NCBI RefSeq assembly: GCF_004337985.1
Contig: NC_043740.1
Coordinates: forward strand, 2,314,874 to 2,378,873
DNA: 64,000 nt
Direction of reading: 5' to 3'
DNA from: Pyricularia pennisetigena
Lineage: Eukaryota; Ascomycota; Sordariomycetes; Magnaporthales; Pyriculariaceae
Numbering within the stretch: position 1 is the first letter of the stretch; the number at the start of each line of letters is the position of its first letter. The position numbers were made by a program, and so were the translations under genes. Shown one piece after another: positions 35,862 through 46,069 of the stretch. The notes beneath the pieces were generated by a model. It was not told where the DNA came from. It did not search any database and saw only the letters and a program-made list of their open reading frames with translations.

Positions 35862-38727
35862 AATGCTGGTGTGTTATGGTGGTTGCAAATGGATGTTGTG
35901 ATAGCGATGCTTGTGGTAATCTCCGTGCTTGTTGCGAGGGAAGTTCTTGAAATTGTTATTGTCGCAAATGATGATGCAGAAAGATCGAGAACAGCATCGA
36001 GAAGAGCATGTCAATTGCAATCTAATAGCAACATTTAAGTCACATTTAGTCCTGCAGGAGATATCCAGACTTCAACCAAGTGCTCTCGCATTTGTGAACT
36101 GAATGGAAGGCAGGTATGTACTTAGTGGATAGGCTTTGATCGCGTGCTTGCCATTAAAAGGGCCAGCCAATATACGGAGAGCGAGCGCAGGAAAGTTCAT
36201 AAATTACCGCAGCGCACCTGTTATCATGAATGAGACAGACGTGCAAACAGAGGGGGCCATCTCTGGTGTTGCATCTGTCAGCTTGGAAAGCTGTGCCCAA
36301 AAGTTCCAAGTTGGCTTATTCTCATGCTTGCAATCAATGCAAAGCAAACAAACCTTTTCGGGGCTGCTTTTCGTAGTAAGGTTCAGCTTTTGATCGGGAC
36401 AGTTTACCGTCAGTTTTGTTGGCTTTTTTTTTCTTTTTCTTTTTCTTTTTTTGTGAGGACAATGGTAGTTGGAGACTGTGGGTGTTCAAGACGTGAGGCA
36501 ACAAATGGGCAGATGTGATGAAATGAGATGTCTGAAATTTATTATTAGTTTTCGAGACAGACCATCTTCGCCGAAATGTGCACTATGAAGTAGGCTACAG
36601 GATGAAGCAAAAGGATTCTGCAGAGACCACTCGTGGCGTCAGACCTAGTTCAGGGGCCAAACAGCAATCGATAGTAAATTCAGAGTGCTAAGTACCTTAC
36701 TTAGTTGCGAGTGGCGGAGAATACGATTGCCAACCCTCCAGTCCTTCTTTCCCTCTTGAGGACGCCACTGTGACACGGCTGCTCGTGTTGGTCGACCTGG
36801 TCTTGGGAGATGTGCCAACAACCCTGCCAACCCTTTCTTGATGAGTAAGTGCGTGCTACAGCAAGGTACTTGCGAAAGGGTGGGTTGCCCAAACTCGGAA
36901 AGCATGTCTCACTTCTCCAGATTCAGGCCAGATCCTAACCAGCTGCAGAAGTGAAGAAGATTCAGCCTACTGTAGTACAAAGTCTCGACCTTTGTTTTTA
37001 GCTTGGCTTCCCGTTGGAAAGTCTCGGGGAGAGGACATCTCCAAGTGAGCGGACGGACTATCAGCAGGAATTTCCACAAAACAACTGTTGCCGATTTTAC
37101 ATACAATATATGATCAATTTCTTTTTTCCGTGCTTCTGGCCTGGAAACATTTGTCCGGAATTCGGCGAGCAACAGGAGGTATTTTGTCACAGATACAGCA
37201 GGCGAACAAATCCAATATGCCATCATAACGTCAACGGCAGCTAATGCCATCATGCATTTCAACCACCATCGTCACTCGCACAGAGTTGAAGCTGTACACG
37301 AAATGATCAACAATTAACTTCTCAATTTGGGCCGCATGTTTTGAGCAACTGCTGCACTTGCTAATCACAAACGCAAGCGGCGTCCATTCGAAACTATTGA
37401 TTGCTCTCAGAATGCTTCGGGGGCATACAGAGCAGAACAGATATAGTGGGCACTGCCAATATGTCTGCAACGCCGGGAAATTGGCAATGCTTCGTGCTAG
37501 GGTTGTTGCAGGCTCTTTTTTGCCCTTCCCTTTCCCCTCACGGATACTCGCAGCCCAGCCACTGCAGGTACAGTCAAAGCTGAACAGCCATAAAGTAAAG
37601 GATCGGTGTTACCTGGCTGAGAAGAATGGTGTTTGCCTGCTTTTGACTAATCCCCTCCTCATAACAGCTATGATTTGACTCGATGAGCCAAGATCATCCC
37701 CATAGGTTGAAAAAGGTTGGTCATCATTGCAGCCTCAGCCTCGTATCAGTTCATGAAAACTTCAGCTACGGCAGTACTGGCCGGCATGCAGACCAGTGTA
37801 CAGCCGTTCAGACAGTAAATATGTCGACAGAGTAATCCCCAACAGCTTCTGGGGCTACTATGGTAGCGGCATGCTGTAAATCAAGGCACTCAGCTTGTGT
37901 TACAGACGCTTCTACAACATTGATTCTGGTGGTACGAGAACCTTGGTCTGTCCGCCGGCTCATGAGGTAACATCCGAACCAGGTAAAGCAGACGGCATGT
38001 TTCCGTCCTCTAGTCAATCTATGCCGGCTTCTAGGGCTAACAAAAGATGGAGAATCCTTGGAATGGATAGTTGATGTCTTCTTGCAGCATCACCGCTGGT
38101 CTGGGCAAGCCATGACATACTCAACTCAATAGACTCATGATTTTTGGTCTCACAATAAACCATCTTGGTGGTTTGGTGAGACAAAATTGTCGACACATGT
38201 CTTGCGCGACAAGCAAACAACGGGCGGCTAAGGTGTGAGCTCGGCCGTCTCAGTCCCGTATACTGGCCGGCTTCCTGACTCTCACGGCAGGACAAGCAGG
38301 CCCTCTGCGTTGACCACCATGCTGGCCTCGAGGTTGCACGGGCACGACATTGAATAAAAGCTTGCTTTCAGGTTCACCAGTTTGCGGACCATGGATGGGT
38401 GCCACCCGCATACAACCTGGGGTTCAGATGGGCAGGCCGAGTTTGGGCATGAGGAAGCCTTGTGCTTGTCAGACCGGTGGACATTTGAGATCAGATCGGC
38501 TGGTCGAGTGCGTTCTCTGCGGTGTATTATTACTTGAGGTGAGCCATTCTTCAGTTCATTAGTAATGAGTGTTTCTTTTTCTCCCTTTCCCCAGCTCTGC
38601 TCATTGTAAAACCAGCAAATACGTGACCGCAGATAATGAAGGTACTGGCAAAAAAACCATGAGAAATGAGGTGACCCTGTTCCATACCGACCCTTCTGGG
38701 TACAGAAGCCACCAAGGGAAGGGGCCT

Positions 38728-39163
38728 CAGCCCACGGAAGAGGCCTGGAAGCGGCGGGAATCAAGATCAAGATTAATGATAGCCCTCCGGCGGGATAACC
38801 TCTCGACGGCATTAATCCCTGCAGCCCGAGGCGTGGCTACCCGTTTCCGGTTCCTTTTGAAAGCTGACGTAGATCCCGACGAGTCCAGGCCCAATGTCCG
38901 GACCAAGACACGTATGTGCTCTTCAACAGGTTCGCTATAGGGGTCAGGCTCATCAAGGCATGTCAGTAATAGGTCTACCGAGCAGGAAGTACCCGTCTTC
39001 GAGGCTGGCTGACAATTTCTCCATGCAAGCCCAAAATACGTCGTCCAACGCGAGCTTTTCCTGCAGATGCCAGGGCAGGTGTACACGGAGGGGCGTGGCC
39101 ATGATCGAAAGATGCATGGCCTCGCGTGGCTGGTTCGGGAACCACCAGTTCACGCAAAATGAC
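38728..39163 (-). other. Possible unidentified minus-strand coding fragment
   Basis: Two open frames on the minus strand can be joined by a 58-nt putative intron: GTACTT donor, a perfect TACTGAC branch site, TATAG acceptor, roughly 38958-39015. The joined reading starts at a Met in the context REAMHLSIMATP, passes the junction as ASLEDG/EPVEEHIRVLV, and ends RRFQASSVG. The product would be about 125 residues with no domain I recognise. The clean branch site is the only real support, and chance remains likely. Confidence 0.2.
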
Positions 39164-39287
39164 CAAGGTATGGTGCGTGTGTATCTATCTATTCGAGAAG
39201 GGCATGTGAATGTACTGGGAGTGTAAGGGAGCCCATATCTGTCTAACAAAGCCGAGTCGGCATATCCGAGTAGGCAACATCGGATGC

Positions 39288-39294
39288 TATAAAG
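39288..39294 (+). promoter_or_regulatory. Candidate TATA box of the mucin-like gene
   Basis: TATAAAG on the coding strand, about 240 bp upstream of the ATG at 39533. A second TATAA lies near 39487 but only about 46 bp from the ATG. The transcription start is unknown, so this is a weak assignment. Confidence 0.3.
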
Positions 39295-39532
39295 TCCCCC
39301 AGGATTTCCCCTTCTGCTGGCAAAAAAAAAAAAAAAAACACATCTTCCTTTTAGAGACAGGACCAGAGAACCCTGATACTTTTGAGTTTCTCTCCAACCC
39401 TCCGGCCAGTGTCAATCTCATCGAGGGGTCCGCCAGAGGTGTTTGTCCGCAGGAAAGTCTTACTGCTTGTCCTTCCTGTGCTCTCTTATAACACTCATTT
39501 ATTCATCGCCCACACCTGGTCTCGCAGCCAAC

Positions 39533-42143
39533 ATGCACGGTCTCACTCGCATGGCCCTTATGGGCTTGGGGTATGTTCCAACCTTTCCTCTACCTCCTGC
39601 TTCATGTTTTCTCCTCTTGTCTTGATTTTCCTATGTGCTGGTGGTGAACCATGTGTCGGGGGTAGGATAAGCTTGTCCCTCCCAATTACATGTGCTGCCA
39701 ACCACAAGTACGCCATACACAAGCATCAACAAGCGCCCGGACGAGCCGAAGACGACCAGGGTCTCTCGCTGACCACAGATATTCTTTCACTAAAAAACAC
39801 AGCTCCGGCCTGGTACACGCTGTGCCCCAGGGCTACAACTATGGCACCGTGACTACCACCGTGACCGTGACGGCTGGATGCCCGACGGGGTGTCCTCCAA
39901 TTTCGACCATCACGGTGACGGCGTGCGCCTCGACGTGCGTCCCAGGCCCCCCGACCTCGACTCAGTCGTCTGATAGCGAGACCCCGACGCTTCCGCCGTC
40001 TGGCACCACGACTCCGGGTAGCACCATCGAGACTTCTCGTACTGATGCAATTAGTCAGTCCATCTCGTCGAGCTACAGCACCGCACCGCCGGAGACTACC
40101 GAGACGTCCCCGCCTGGCACCACCTCGGTCCCTCCAGTGAGCTCCTCTACCACCTACGGGCCTCCGACCTCTTCTGAGTCGCAGCCGCCGGAGACCACGG
40201 CCACATCGCCTCCCGAGACCAGTGGCCCTCCAGGATCCAGCAGCGTCCCGCCCACCTCCAGCGGCTCGTATGGACCTCCGCCGTCGTCAACTGGCTCTGA
40301 GAGCTCAGGCTCCAGCATGACTCCAGGGACGACTGAGACCTCTGCCACGAGCAATGTCTCGTCGTCCAGGTCCTCGACCTCGCCTCCTGAGACCAGCGAG
40401 ACCTCACCCCCGACAACCGAGGCTTCCTCAAGCAGCTACGGATCCTCGACAACTCTGCCTCCACCAGTGAGCACAAGCATCTCCAGCCCGCCGGGAAGCA
40501 GCACAACAGCACCACCCGTGACCAGCTGCTACGGATACGGTTGCCAATCTGGATCTTCCAGCAGTGAAGTCCCTTCAACCTCATCCCAGAGCACGGCTTC
40601 GAGTAGCTCTGACATCACCGTGAGCTCAAACCTGCCTATTTCGCCCTCTTACAGCTCGACAATCGCCACGTCAGTCACGTCCTCTACAGAAACGAGCGAG
40701 ACAATCCCCGGCACCACTGAGACTTCTGGAACCTCGCCGGCGACTTCTGAAACTTCATCGACGTACGGCATCAGCTCAACTGACATCACCACCCGCATCA
40801 CCATTACTGCAACTGGCACCATCACCAAGACGTCGTCGTCAACCCAGGAGACCGGCAGCACGACGGCCAGTTCGACCGATGTGACCACGTCGCCGACTGA
40901 GAGCGGAGGCACCTCGACCAGCCCCGAGACTACTCCCAGCACTTCCAGCTCGTACGAGACCAGCAGCACTGGCACGACTACGGGCACAGAGACTTCGGCC
41001 ACCTATGGCACCACGGCCACGGGCCCCGGCACTTCGGCTACCTACGGTTCAAGCAGCACCGCATCCACCACCGGTACTGAAACCTCTGCAACCTACGGCA
41101 CAAGCTCAACTGGCACCCCGACCGGTCCCGAGACGTCTGCTACGTACGGCACCAGCAGCACAGAAGTTCCCACCGGCCCTGATACTTCCGCAACCTACGG
41201 CACAAGCACCACTGGAACCTCAACTGGAACCTCAACTGGACCAGGGACTACCGCCACCACAGAAACCTCGACCGGGCCTGCTACCTCGGCGACTTACGGC
41301 ACCGTGAGCACGGGGTCCTCAACGGACCTGACGTCCACCAAGACTAAGTGCACTAAGCGCACCACCAGCACCGGCATCACAACCGGCCCCGCCAGCTCCA
41401 GCACCTCGGCCACTGAGACCGGTGCCACAACAAGCACTGGCAGCTCGTCCTCCATGTACGGTACCAGCTCTACCGAAAGTGAGACTTCGTCGACGGCTGC
41501 CACTTCACCTGGCACCAGCAGCAGTGCATACAGCACCAGCTCAGCGGGAACCCTGACTTCGTCCACGGCCGAAACCAGCTCGACTGCAACCACCAGCTAC
41601 GGAGGCAGCACCACCACCTCCTCCTCTAGCGAGTCCTCGACGACCGTATCAGGTTCGTCATCCACAACTGGCGGTGGCTACGGCTCTCCTACTACTACAG
41701 GCGGATCGGAGACCTCGGGGGCCCTGCCAATCTCCTCGGCCACTTCGTCCGCACTTAGCAGCAGCGACAGCAGCAGCAGTACTGCGACTGGCAGCGAGTC
41801 GTCCGCCTATTCCACCACGGTCACTATCACGCAGTCGCAGCCCCCGGCATCGAGCAGCAGCAGCAGCAGTGGCGGCGGTGGCTACTCACCTAGCCCGACC
41901 ACATCGCCGAGCACCTTTCTGACCCAGACGTCGGCTGCCGAGCCCATCGGTAGCACCACCAGCACCAGCTCCGACGCCGTGACCACTACCACTACCGCCA
42001 CCGCCACCACCGGCTACGCGCCCGGGTCCTCGGCCTCGACCTCGCAGGCCGCCACGACTACCCCCTGGAGCCCGCCCGGCTACGGTGGGTACCCCGGATA
42101 CGGGTATAAGCGCTGGGCCAAGCGGAACGCTGCCCGCGTCTAG
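39533..42143 (+). CDS. Secreted Ser/Thr-rich mucin-like protein with internal tandem repeats
   Basis: Three exons are proposed: 39533-39570, 39666-39707 and 39803-42143, with two 95-bp introns (donors GTATGT and GTACGC, acceptors GTAG and ACAG, CTAAA branch site before the second). Phases close and give about 806 residues. The two small exons supply a signal peptide (MHGLTRMALMGLG, then SLSLPITCAA). The mature N-terminus has Cys-containing TVTVTAGCPTGCPP and TVTACASTCVP segments. Almost all the rest is Ser/Thr/Gly/Pro, as expected for a heavily O-mannosylated wall or extracellular-matrix protein. A 17-residue repeat with SATYGT cores lies at about 40977-41310. The C-terminus (GYGGYPGYGYKRWAKRN...) is not a GPI signal but has two KR dibasic pairs of Kex2 type. 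The unspliced frame also opens at 39690, but that start would lack a signal peptide. Long frames on the minus strand are shadows of the biased composition. Confidence 0.8.
40977..41310 (+). repeat. In-frame tandem repeat in the mucin-like gene (17-residue unit)
   Basis: Six copies of a SATYG-coding core begin at about 40995, 41034, 41085, 41136, 41187 and 41286. Their spacings are 39, 51, 51, 51 and 99 bp, all multiples of three. The main unit is 51 bp, reading roughly TGPETSATYGTSSTG plus two residues. The copies differ at synonymous sites, so they are not fresh duplications. Confidence 0.8.
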
Positions 42144-42918
42144 GGGCCTTTGCGGGAGGTTGTGATGCCTGATCGATTGATTTTGAAGGGGGAAGTTGTT
42201 GGGCGTGGGGTCCAAAGGAAGGGGGAGGAAGCCTATGCGAAAGGGATAGATTTTGGTGGGATTGTGCTATTGGTAATAAGTTGGCTGTTTTTTCTCCATT
42301 TATCTTCTTGAAAGCAGTCTAACGTGGGTTTTCACTTTGAGATTCTCGACGCTCCTTGATCGGCCTTTTTTCTGTTATCTATACAGCCTTCTCTTCTCAG
42401 GTGGAGATGTTGGATTCGTTAGGTTTTGGCTTGGTGGCCATTCCCTCCTTTATTGATTATATATTCCATATGTCCAATTTCATCCGTAACATATGAAGCA
42501 GTGGCATCATGTTGGATTAGCCGAATTAATAGCAGAGATGTTCGTGGTTTGTTGCTTGTTGCTGTGACTTTGCAAAATGCACATGTGGGCCCATCGTGAA
42601 AGTTGCCGCTGTGGTATTTGCACCGACCTGAGCGCGCGCAGTGTATTTCCCTAGGCACAGGAGCAAGCTTGAATGCAGTTAGTCGCTTAAAGATGGCATG
42701 TCCTGCGCGTTGTCAAAGAGGAGAAAAAAAAAAAAAAAAAAAAAAAAAGAGGAAAACACAAGCTTGATTATGTTCAGATCCATTCAACCAGCCCCCTGTT
42801 CGCCAAGCATTTTAAACTGCTGCCTGGAACCGCAAGTTCGATCCTCTCGACATGCACATGCCCCGTCCGCAGCCTGACCAATCTGCTGTCTGTACTTTGT
42901 ACGTTTTTCTCTGTTCCG
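42144..42918. other. Intergenic region after the mucin-like gene
   Basis: No gene recognised. It contains the 3' region of the mucin-like transcript and a poly-A tract at about 42725-42748. Confidence 0.5.
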
Positions 42919-43308
42919 ATGCAAGTACCGGTGCGACTGGCTGTCGTCTCATTGTTCACACTGCTATCACAAGTAGCAATTGCTGACGCAGCGCATGCCA
43001 CGCCGCCAGTGGTTGTCGACTTTTAGCAGCCTTTCCTGGAGGCGGCCTCTTGGAAGTTCAGCTTTGTTGACGGAGCCAGCCGGACCCGGTGGGCGAGTTT
43101 TGGTCGTCTCTACCGGACGGAGCCCTCTCCCCCTCCTCATTGCACTCTCAGTCGCGTTCACAGACCGTGGATGGCTCACGTGCCACAAACTGCGTCGCGA
43201 ATTTCACCGTCGAGCCCGAAATAAGGCCCGGCATGAAATTAGCAGTAGGAGTATCCGTCAATTCTCCGTCATAGGCCCAAGAGACACGCCAATCGCGTCG
43301 GGCCCACC
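42919..43308 (+). other. Coding-like remnants upstream of the membrane-protein gene
   Basis: An ATG at 42919 opens a clear signal-peptide-like sequence (MQVPVRLAVVSLFTLLSQVA, then IADA) that stops at a TAG 35 codons later. The same frame then continues open (SWKFSFVDGASRTR). A second frame reads CVANFTVEPEIRPGMKLAV, and a third reads FSVIGPRDTPIASGPP. Each fragment looks like real extracellular protein sequence, but they lie in different frames. They may be the broken 5' part of the gene starting at 43309, or unrecognised small exons. Confidence 0.4.
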
Positions 43309-44996
43309 ATGAGAAACACAATGAGAGCGATCACGAGGTTGCAGACCCCGGCTCCTGTGTTACCGTCCCCGGAGAACGCAGCGGGTAACAACACTGACCT
43401 GCGATGCAGCAGCTTGGCCCCGGCAACAACAACACTTACAAGGCCGCAGCTGTCGGCGCGGTTGTCCACTGCTGATGCGAACAAACAGACGGATCCGGGG
43501 ATGGACCCCCGCTCACGGCTGCCTCGTGAAGAACTGGAGGCTCTCGATAAGCCAATCATCGACAGATGGTACATAGCAAAGGTTGTTATGAGGGTATCGA
43601 CCACCTGTTTTGCTGCGGCCATGGTTCCGGTGCAAATTTACCGGCAACCCTCGATGAGTATTCTCTATCCGGATATATGGTCATTTATCAACGATATTAT
43701 CCAATATGTGCTTGTAAGTATTCGTGCCAAAGGTTGCCAGTCCGGTCGGTTATATGGCAATGCTCACGAGAGAGAGGGACTTGGCTAACTTGACGTATCC
43801 CACAAGGCTGCGGCGATCATGAGCTGGAATAGTGCCGAGTTTATTACCATGTGTTGCCGAAAAGGCCGTGGAATACCCGCCAAAGCCCATATATTCCTTG
43901 ACGCGTTCATATTCTTGCTTGGCCTGACTGCTGTTGGGTACCAAATATTTATTCTATTCCTTCACAATTATGGATCGTATGAATATTATCAGGCGGCGAT
44001 GCCCCTAACCGCATTGTCAAGGTCAGTACTCTCAACGGCCCCTCGTTTAGTGACATCAAGCCTAACTCGAGAGATGTGTTGGGGAACAGTCTCTTCCACT
44101 TTACACTTTCCATACGTGGTTGCGTCGATAATGCCTTTCCTGGGTCAACACCCAGAATAATGTACCTGATTACCGGGGAACCCGTCGTCGTTCTGCCCGG
44201 GCGGCGCGCCCCACGACCAACGCACGCAGCTGATGCCCGTGATGTCGAGATGAACAACCAAGGCAGTGCTGCTTTCCAGAGAATGACGCAAACTGCACTG
44301 CCACCACTCAGCACTGACGCCGGGTCAGTTCGGACAGCGACGGCACCAATATCGTCTCCAAACACATCTGACTCTCCGAGCAGAAGTCAACCTGTGCTGC
44401 CAACGTTGAACACAGAAGTGAACCGCCGTGCTGCGCCGCCGTGGACTCCACGACCACATGTCGCTACAGCCGATGCGTTATCCCCGGACACCATGGCGCC
44501 CGCAACGGCCTTGACGGCAGATGGGTTCCGAGATTATACGTCACCTATCGCCGCAGGAATGCCGGCGGGTCAAAACATCTCACCGGTACAATCTCCATCA
44601 GCTTCTCCCGCAGCAGCGACGCCAGGCCGACATCAAAGATACAATAGCGGCACCGATGGCGGCCGGCCACGGAGGAAGCCTGTACCACGGCGGAAAGGAA
44701 CGCACTACGCCGATCCATGGGGAGCTTCTGGGCCCGAGTACGAGCCAGACGAGGCCGAGAGGCTGCGTGCGGAGAGAGGCGAAAGACAGGCGCAGTGGAT
44801 GTCGCTGGAGGGCATGGGCCCGCGAGGCGGCGTGTCGGGCGCGAAGAAGAGACCGGGCAGTGTTGAAGAGCCCAAGTCGCACGAGCGTGCCGGTAGTGAC
44901 GCGGACCTAACCAAGATGTCAAGGTTACCAAGCCAACATTCTAGTTCACAGGCTGCTGTTTCCGACACGGTTGTCACGGAGAGCAGCATTAGATAG
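43309..44996 (+). CDS. Multi-pass membrane protein with long disordered C-terminal tail
   Basis: Proposed exons are 43309-43713, 43807-44021 and 44090-44996. Intron 1 (93 bp, GTAAGT donor) is well supported and in phase 0. Intron 2 is less sure: the acceptor may be at 44071 instead of 44089, both keep the frame, and a CTAAC branch site lies at 44062-44066. The product has about four hydrophobic segments: KVVMRVSTTCFAAAMVPVQI, SFINDIIQYVLAAAIMSW, FLDAFIFLLGLTAVGYQIFI, and a weaker MPLTALSSLFHFTLSI. A conserved-looking PRIMYLITGEPVVVLPG follows, then about 260 residues of Pro/Ser/Arg-rich cytosolic tail with HYADPWG-type and YEPDEAERLRAERG segments. The topology is like fungal plasma-membrane tetraspan proteins of unknown role. 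The real N-terminus may lie upstream with a signal peptide (see 42919), in which case the gene is broken or the model is incomplete. Confidence 0.65.
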
Positions 44997-45098
44997 ACGC
45001 TCCAATAATGATAAATTGTATGTCTGGTATAGTAACGCTTCGGATGGCAGGGGGCACACCTATTGTCAGTCGGATGAATGTCATGGGCAGAATGTTGA

Positions 45099-45221
<123 letters not shown>

Positions 45222-45910
45222 CCTAGTTTGGCCATTCAACATCCCAACTAAAACGCCCGGTGTATATCACTCAATGCCATGGGCATCGTCTAACTGATGT
45301 GAATGCCGTACTGCATTCCAGCCCCGTGGCTGTTGAATTCCGTAGGGCTTCTGAGGTATAACAAAGAACCCCTGGCATCTTCATCACTAATGCCAAGTAC
45401 AAATCCATACTGTATCCAGTGGGTTTGCGGGGAGTCACTCCCAAGCTGACGTCACTTCGCGTTCCACCAGATTCACAAACAAAAGAAAGCCTGCCAGAAG
45501 TGAGGTGAGCTGTGACCAATGTTTGGAGTGATATCCACAGATTCAAAATAAGAAGTCGCATAAAAAGAACGCGTTTGGTGTTTAGGCCCAGTGAGGTGGT
45601 TACGTTACAACTTAGTCGAACATACTTCAGCCCTGACGAAACATCTTTGCTGGAGAGGTGGGTAAGGTGGTGAAAAAAAATTAAAAATATTCCACATCCA
45701 TGATTCGCCACAACTCGGGACAATAGCAATAATTTCTTGCACCCAAGACCCACCAGACTGCTATCGTTCGCTTATCGGGTTGGGCAGCACAGCCTGTTCT
45801 CTGAAAATTTGAGGAAATTTGACCCCTCCATCCTCTAAGAAGCGAGTAAAATAATCCCCCACCTACAACACGTCAATACTGGGCAGGGCTCCGTCCATTC
45901 AACCGTAATT

Positions 45911-45978
45911 CCTCTCATCCTTTCCTTTCCCTGCCGTTTCCCTTTTTTTTTTCTTCTTTTTTTTTTTTCTTTTGTGTC
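45911..45978 (+). promoter_or_regulatory. CT-rich core-promoter tract of ARB1
   Basis: A 68-bp almost pure pyrimidine stretch on the coding strand, ending about 90 bp before the ATG. CT-rich tracts next to the transcription start are typical of strongly expressed filamentous-fungal genes. Confidence 0.45.
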
Positions 45979-46069
45979 CATTATCGATTCTGGCTCCATC
46001 TAGGAAAGACCCAGATAGTTCCTGAGCACTTCTCTTGGACTCTTTTCAATCGAGCATAATCAGCCAAAA

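Larger units (their letters stand above)
35862..39532. other. 3.7 kb region without a supported gene
   Basis: No domain recognised. Some minus-strand frames are longer than expected (36909-37470, 38282-38812, 38727-39249) and may include gene debris. A possible TATA box (TATAAAG) for the downstream mucin-like gene lies at 39288-39294, about 240 bp before its start codon. A poly-A tract sits at 39321-39336. Confidence 0.45.

Noticed and set aside
39690..39802. Unspliced ATG at 39690 as start of the mucin-like protein
   Set aside because: It would lack a signal peptide and give an Arg/His-rich N-terminus. Splicing 39708-39802 restores a secretory leader in frame.
40147..42215. Long minus-strand frames opposite the mucin-like gene
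   Set aside because: They arise from the strong third-position bias of the Ser/Thr-rich coding strand, which has a signal peptide and a consistent frame.
42825..42855. tRNA-like B-box sequence (AAGTTCGATCCTC)
   Set aside because: No matching A box, acceptor stem or cloverleaf could be drawn around it.
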